Positions 7,244-10,564 of a DNA stretch of 10,564 nucleotides are shown here, in pieces. The position numbers and the translations under genes are program-made. The notes below the pieces were generated by a model that was not told the DNA's origin, made no database searches, and was given only the letters and a program-made list of their open reading frames with translations. Source of the stretch: Pseudomonadota bacterium (GTDB taxonomy: Bacteria; Pseudomonadota; Alphaproteobacteria; Sphingomonadales; Sphingomonadaceae); the NCBI GenBank assembly GCA_023424095.1, contig JAFAEG010000056.1, positions 1 to 10,564 of the forward strand, given 5' to 3'. Position 1 is the stretch's first letter. Each line of letters begins with the position of its first letter.

Positions 7244-8421
7244 TCCAGCCTGACACTTATGACGCGATTATCCTGGGCGCCGGCGGCGCGGGGCTGATGT
7301 GCGCCGCGGTCGCGGGGCAGCGCGGGAAGCGGGTGCTGCTGATCGATCATGCCGATCAGGCGGGGAAGAAGATCCTGATCTCCGGCGGCGGGCGGTGCAA
7401 TTTCACCAATTTGGGGGTCGCGCCGGATCGCTATCTGTCGGCCAACCCGCATTTCGCCAAGTCGGCGCTCGGGCGCTACACGGCGGCGGATTTCATCGCT
7501 TTGGTCGATAAGCACCGCATCGCCTGGCACGAAAAGACGCTCGGCCAGCTCTTCTGCGACGGCAGCGCGCGGCAGATCGTCCACATGTTGATGGAAGAAT
7601 GCGCCAAGGGGTCGGTGCGGATCGCGCTCGGCCAGCCGGTGCGCGACGTCACCCACGCCGATGGCCTGTTCCGCGTGACCCATGGCGAGCGCGTCTCGGC
7701 CGCGCCGTCTTTGGTGATCGCCACCGGGGGCCCAAGCATTCCGAAAATGGGCGCGACCGGCTTTGCCTATGCGCTGGCCAAGCAATTCGGGCTGAAGCTG
7801 GTCGAGCCGCGCCCGGCTTTGGTGCCGCTGACGCTCGGGCCGGAGGAGGCTTTGTTCCGCGATCTGTCCGGCGTCGCGGCCGACGTGATCGCCAAGACGG
7901 GCAAGGCAGGCTTCCGCGAGGCGGCCCTGTTCACCCACAAGGGGATGTCGGGGCCCGCCATCCTGCAAATCTCATCCTACTGGAAACATGGCGAGGCGAT
8001 TGCGATCGATTTCCTGCCGGGTCGCGAATCGGGCTGGGCGGTCGCGGCGAAACGCGAGCGGCCGAAAACGCATTTCCACACTTTGCTCGGCGAGATGCTG
8101 CCGGGGCGGCTGGCCGAGGCGCTGAACAAGCGCATCGGCCTGTGGGGCGAATTGGCCAATATGGCCGACCGCAAACTCGCCGACGCGGAGCGCAAGCTCG
8201 CGGCCTGGAGCTTCCATCCCGACGGCACGGAGGGTTTCGCGAAGGCGGAGGTGACGATCGGCGGGGTCAGCACCGCCGACCTGTCCTCGCAGACCATGGC
8301 GGCAAAGAAGGTGCCCGGCCTCTATGTGATCGGCGAGGCGGTCGACGTCACCGGCTGGCTCGGCGGCTATAATTTTCAGTGGGCCTGGGCGAGCGGTCAA
8401 GCCGCGGGACAAGCGCTTTAG
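7240..8421 (+). CDS. HI0933/YhiN-family FAD-dependent oxidoreductase
   Basis: A 393-residue soluble flavoprotein. The Rossmann FAD-binding site GAGGAG (13-18, in IILGAGGAGLMCA) is followed by an acidic/basic strand end (LLID, 33-36) and the family hallmark ILISGGGRCNFTN (45-57). A second dinucleotide-site element, ATGG, is near residue 160. The C-terminus carries GGVSTADLS and the FAD-closing segment YVIGEAVDVTGWLGGYNFQ (about 363-381), which closely matches the HI0933 group. Some relatives are labelled aminoacetone oxidase or BaiN-like reductase, but the substrate of this branch is generally unknown and should not be assumed. The ATG at 7240 overlaps the HNH gene's TGA. Length and motifs are complete. 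The 38 nt before the helicase gene hold a small A/T-rich patch but no terminator hairpin that I can see. Confidence 0.93.
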   Translation: MIQPDTYDAIILGAGGAGLMCAAVAGQRGKRVLLIDHADQAGKKILISGGGRCNFTNLGVAPDRYLSANPHFAKSALGRYTAADFIALVDKHRIAWHEKTLGQLFCDGSARQIVHMLMEECAKGSVRIALGQPVRDVTHADGLFRVTHGERVSAAPSLVIATGGPSIPKMGATGFAYALAKQFGLKLVEPRPALVPLTLGPEEALFRDLSGVAADVIAKTGKAGFREAALFTHKGMSGPAILQISSYWKHGEAIAIDFLPGRESGWAVAAKRERPKTHFHTLLGEMLPGRLAEALNKRIGLWGELANMADRKLADAERKLAAWSFHPDGTEGFAKAEVTIGGVSTADLSSQTMAAKKVPGLYVIGEAVDVTGWLGGYNFQWAWASGQAAGQAL

Positions 8422-8449
8422 ATTGTAATAGAGCGCGCCCGCACCATGT

Positions 8450-8453
8450 GAGG
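8450..8453 (+). promoter_or_regulatory. Shine-Dalgarno of the DEAD-box helicase gene
   Basis: GAGG, 6 nt before the ATG at 8460. It sets this start against longer in-frame readings that would run back into the flavoprotein gene. Confidence 0.65.
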
Positions 8454-8459
8454 CGCTTC

Positions 8460-10139
8460 ATGTCATTCGAAAATCTGCCGCCGCTTCTTTCGGAAGCGCT
8501 CGCCGCGCGCAATTATGCGTCGCCCACCCCCGTCCAGGCCGCCGTGCTTCAGCCGGAGGCGGCGGGGCGTGACCTGCTCGTCTCGGCCCAGACCGGCTCG
8601 GGCAAGACCGTCGCCTTCGGCCTCGCCATGGCCGACGCCCTGCTCGAGGGCGAGCGGGCGGTGCCGTCGCGGGAGCCTTTGGCCCTGGTGATCGCGCCGA
8701 CGCGCGAACTGGCGCTGCAGGTCAGCCGCGAGCTGGAATGGCTGTACGGCAAGGCCGGGGCTCGGATCGCGACCTGTGTCGGCGGCATGGATCCGTCGCG
8801 CGAGCGCCGGAACCTGTCCCATGGCGCCCATGTCGTGGTCGGCACGCCGGGCCGCCTGCGCGATCATCTGGAGCGCGGCGCGCTCGATCTGTCGGCGCTG
8901 CGCGTCGCCGTCCTCGATGAGGCGGACGAAATGCTCGACATGGGCTTCCGCGACGATCTGGAAGAGATTCTCGACGCGACGCCCGAGGGCCGGCGCACCT
9001 TCATGTTTTCCGCCACGATCCCGAAGCCGATCGCGGCGCTCGCCAAGCGCTATCAGAAGGACGCGCTGCGCATCTCCACGGTCGGCGAGGATCGCGGCCA
9101 TGGCGATATCGAATATCAGGCGGTCGCGGTGGCGCCGGCCGAGATCGAGCATGCGGTGATCAACCTGCTGCGCTTCCACGAGGCGGAGACGGCGATGCTG
9201 TTCTGCGCGACGCGCGACAATGTCCGGCGGTTGCACGCGACCCTGGTCGAGCGCGGTTTCCAGGCCGTGGCGCTGTCGGGCGAGCATAGCCAGAATGAGC
9301 GCAACCATGCCCTGCAGGCGCTGCGCGATCGCCGCGCGCGGGTGTGCGTCGCGACCGACGTCGCCGCCCGGGGCATCGATCTGCCGACCTTGAGCCTGGT
9401 CGTGCACGTCGAACTGCCGCGCGACGCGGAGACGCTGCAGCACCGTTCGGGGCGCACCGGGCGCGCGGGCAAGAAGGGCACGGCCGTGCTGATCGTGCCC
9501 TATCCCCGCCGCAAGCGGGTGGAGATGGTGCTGCGCGGCGCGCGGATCGACTTCAGCTGGGTGCCGGCGCCGAAGCCGGAGGATATTCGCGCCAAGGACC
9601 GCGAGCGGTTGATTGCCACCCTGCTCGAACCGGTGGAAACGGAAGAGGACGATCTGGAGATCGGCCGCCAGTTGCTGGCGGAGCGTTCGCCTGAGGAAAT
9701 CGCGGCGGCCCTGGTGCGCACCCACCGCGCCAAGATGCCGCAGCCCGAGGAAATGCTGGAGCAGGGCGCCGAGCGGCCGAGCGGTCCGCGCGCGGGCTTC
9801 GAGGACACGGTCTGGTTCCGGATCAATGTCGGCCGCCGCCAGAATGCCGATCCGCGCTGGCTGCTGCCCTTGCTGTGCCGCCGCGGGCACGTCACCAAGT
9901 CGGAAGTCGGCGCGATCCGCATCGCCGCCGACGAAAGCGCGTTCGAGATTCCGCGCGCCGCTGCCGGACGCTTCGCCAATGCGCTCAAGCGCACCGCCGG
10001 GCAGGATGATGACGGCGTGATGATCGAGGCGATGCAGGGCAGCCCGCGTGAAGCGGCGAAGCAGCATCGCCGGCAGGGCCCGCCGCCCCGCCACCACGCC
10101 AAGCCCTATCGCAAGCCGCACGGCGGGCCGCGCCGCTAG
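8460..10139 (+). CDS. DEAD-box ATP-dependent RNA helicase with DbpA-like RNA-binding domain
   Basis: A 559-residue RNA helicase of the CsdA/DbpA type, expected to unwind rRNA or mRNA structure in the cytoplasm during ribosome assembly, RNA decay or cold adaptation. All core motifs are present in order: Q motif (ASPTPVQ, 20-26), Walker A AQTGSGKT (43-50), Ia PTRELALQ (80-87), TPGR (129-132), DEAD (153-156), SAT (184-186), V ATDVAARGID (298-307) and VI HRSGRTGRAG (328-337). A linker rich in Glu and Arg (about 375-447) leads to a DbpA-type RNA-binding domain (about 449-525, FRINVGRRQNADPRWLLPLLC and a later IRI strand), then a basic His/Arg/Pro tail (about 528-559, PPPRHHAKPYRKPHGG). The GAGG before the ATG at 8460 supports the start. 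Whether it shares the upstream transcript is unclear (38-nt gap). The exact paralogue name is left open. Confidence 0.95.
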   Translation: MSFENLPPLLSEALAARNYASPTPVQAAVLQPEAAGRDLLVSAQTGSGKTVAFGLAMADALLEGERAVPSREPLALVIAPTRELALQVSRELEWLYGKAGARIATCVGGMDPSRERRNLSHGAHVVVGTPGRLRDHLERGALDLSALRVAVLDEADEMLDMGFRDDLEEILDATPEGRRTFMFSATIPKPIAALAKRYQKDALRISTVGEDRGHGDIEYQAVAVAPAEIEHAVINLLRFHEAETAMLFCATRDNVRRLHATLVERGFQAVALSGEHSQNERNHALQALRDRRARVCVATDVAARGIDLPTLSLVVHVELPRDAETLQHRSGRTGRAGKKGTAVLIVPYPRRKRVEMVLRGARIDFSWVPAPKPEDIRAKDRERLIATLLEPVETEEDDLEIGRQLLAERSPEEIAAALVRTHRAKMPQPEEMLEQGAERPSGPRAGFEDTVWFRINVGRRQNADPRWLLPLLCRRGHVTKSEVGAIRIAADESAFEIPRAAAGRFANALKRTAGQDDDGVMIEAMQGSPREAAKQHRRQGPPPRHHAKPYRKPHGGPRR

Positions 10140-10148
10140 AGCGAGGGC

Positions 10149-10180
10149 TTGACGCGGGGCGTCTGCGCGCGCGGTATGCG
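10149..10180 (+). promoter_or_regulatory. Possible promoter of the terminal lipoprotein gene
   Basis: TTGACG at 10149-10154 matches a -35 box well. TATGCG at 10175-10180 or GGTATG at 10173-10178 could be a weak -10 box, with spacers of 20 or 18 nt. If used, transcription would start within a few nucleotides of the ATG at 10185, giving an almost leaderless message. No strong Shine-Dalgarno precedes that ATG, which fits, but the -10 is poor and the stretch is very GC-rich, so this is only a candidate. Confidence 0.25.
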
Positions 10181-10184
10181 CGGC

Positions 10185-10535
10185 ATGAACCGCGCGCTGA
10201 TTTTCGCTTTGCCCTTGCTTTGCCTGCCGCTCGGCGGCTGTCTCGCCAGCATGGCGGTGAGCGCCGTCGGCGCTGCCGCAACCGCGATCGACCGGAGCGA
10301 CGACCGGGTGGAGACCACGAACCTGCAGCCTGTCGCGACCCAGGCGTGCAGGGAACGGGCCGCGCAGGTCGGAAGCGTCCACATCATCGACACCGAACAG
10401 CAGCGCGACGGTCTCGTCACCGTCTACGGCACGGTGCAGGAGCCAACCCGGCGGCGCTCATTCGAATGTGTCTACAATCGCGGCCGGATCGCGACCTTCA
10501 CCCTGCGCGAGATCAGGTCTCAATGGGCGGGTTGA
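10185..10535 (+). CDS. Small lipoprotein of unknown function
   Basis: A 116-residue predicted lipoprotein. Residues 1-18 form a signal peptide (MNRALIFALPLLCLPLGG) with the lipidated Cys19 in a PLGGC lipobox. A short Ala/Ser/Val-rich segment (20-36) follows, then a small folded part (about 50-112) containing two further cysteines, Cys55 and Cys95, that could form a disulfide in the periplasm. Alternating hydrophobic stretches (VHIIDTE, LVTVYGTVQE, SFECVYNRG, IATFTL) suggest a compact β-sheet domain. I do not recognise the family. The ATG at 10185 gives the best signal peptide; an in-frame ATG at 10176 would add three residues, and one at 10149 overlaps the spacer after the helicase gene. The gap to the helicase is 45 nt. 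A hairpin repeat follows directly after the stop. Confidence 0.75.
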   Translation: MNRALIFALPLLCLPLGGCLASMAVSAVGAAATAIDRSDDRVETTNLQPVATQACRERAAQVGSVHIIDTEQQRDGLVTVYGTVQEPTRRRSFECVYNRGRIATFTLREIRSQWAG

Positions 10536-10564
10536 GCTGCTCCCCGGCGAAGGCCGGGGTCCAG
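10536..10564. repeat. GC-rich hairpin repeat, sphingomonad-type intergenic element (partial)
   Basis: CCCCGGCGAAGGCCGGGG at 10542-10559 folds into a 7-bp stem (10542-10548 with 10553-10559) with a GAAG loop, followed by TCCAG at the window edge. From memory, hairpins of this form followed by TCCA are frequent between genes in sphingomonad and related genomes, so this looks like one copy of a REP-like family. No T-run follows within the window, so it is not a classical intrinsic terminator, although it could protect the 3' end or block transcription. The element may continue beyond the window. Confidence 0.6.

Noticed and set aside
8368..8373. A perfect TATAAT inside the flavoprotein gene, possibly a helicase promoter
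   Set aside because: It encodes part of the conserved GGYNFQ motif, and there is no -35 box at a suitable distance (the best candidate, TCGACG, is 20 nt away).
8463..10382. A 639-codon open frame on the minus strand opposite the helicase gene
   Set aside because: Antisense to a gene with all DEAD-box motifs; composition typical of a shadow frame and no recognisable domain.
1..10564. Search for CRISPR arrays, tRNA or rRNA genes, insertion sequences, phage genes and toxin-antitoxin pairs
   Set aside because: No regular spaced repeats, cloverleaf-like segments, transposase motifs or terminal inverted repeats were seen by eye; almost all bases are in well-supported genes.

Overview
The window is a densely packed, GC-rich bacterial chromosome segment, most likely from an alphaproteobacterium of the sphingomonad type. 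Three things point there: an archaeal-type class I lysyl-tRNA synthetase, an argH followed by a tiny lipoprotein gene with a divergent TlpA-like gene upstream, and a CCCCGGC/GCCGGGG hairpin followed by TCCAG at the right edge that resembles intergenic repeats of that group. This placement comes from recognition, not a database search.

Layout: a divergent start point near 3445-3463 splits the window. Leftward (minus strand) run a thioredoxin-like lipoprotein (2881-3444), class I lysyl-tRNA synthetase (1247-2845) and a Tet-type MFS drug/proton antiporter (21-1238), with gaps of only 35 and 8 nt, so probably one transcript. Rightward (plus strand) run argH (3464-4840), an LptM-like small lipoprotein (4837-5148), galU (5159-6016), a CorA/ZntB-type metal transporter (6021-6983), a small HNH nuclease (6980-7243) and a HI0933-family flavoprotein (7240-8421). 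All are joined by 4-nt stop/start overlaps or gaps of 10 nt or less. After 38 nt comes a DEAD-box RNA helicase with a DbpA-like RNA-binding domain (8460-10139), then, after a short spacer, a small lipoprotein of unknown function (10185-10535) and the terminal hairpin repeat.

How the genes work together: mostly they do not form one pathway. argH finishes arginine synthesis, galU supplies UDP-glucose for envelope polysaccharide, the CorA/ZntB protein moves divalent metal, LysRS charges tRNA-Lys and the helicase remodels RNA. Three lipoproteins and two membrane transporters give an envelope flavour. No CRISPR array, tRNA, rRNA, insertion sequence, prophage or toxin-antitoxin pair was seen. No gap longer than 300 bases lacks a gene.

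I do not see a clearly new biological system. The points most worth a second look are the HNH nuclease locked by ATGA overlaps between a metal transporter and a flavoprotein, the 19-nt divergent tlpA-like/argH start region, the triple GGCTAAGGC motif in front of lysS, and galU in the place where I would expect lysA.
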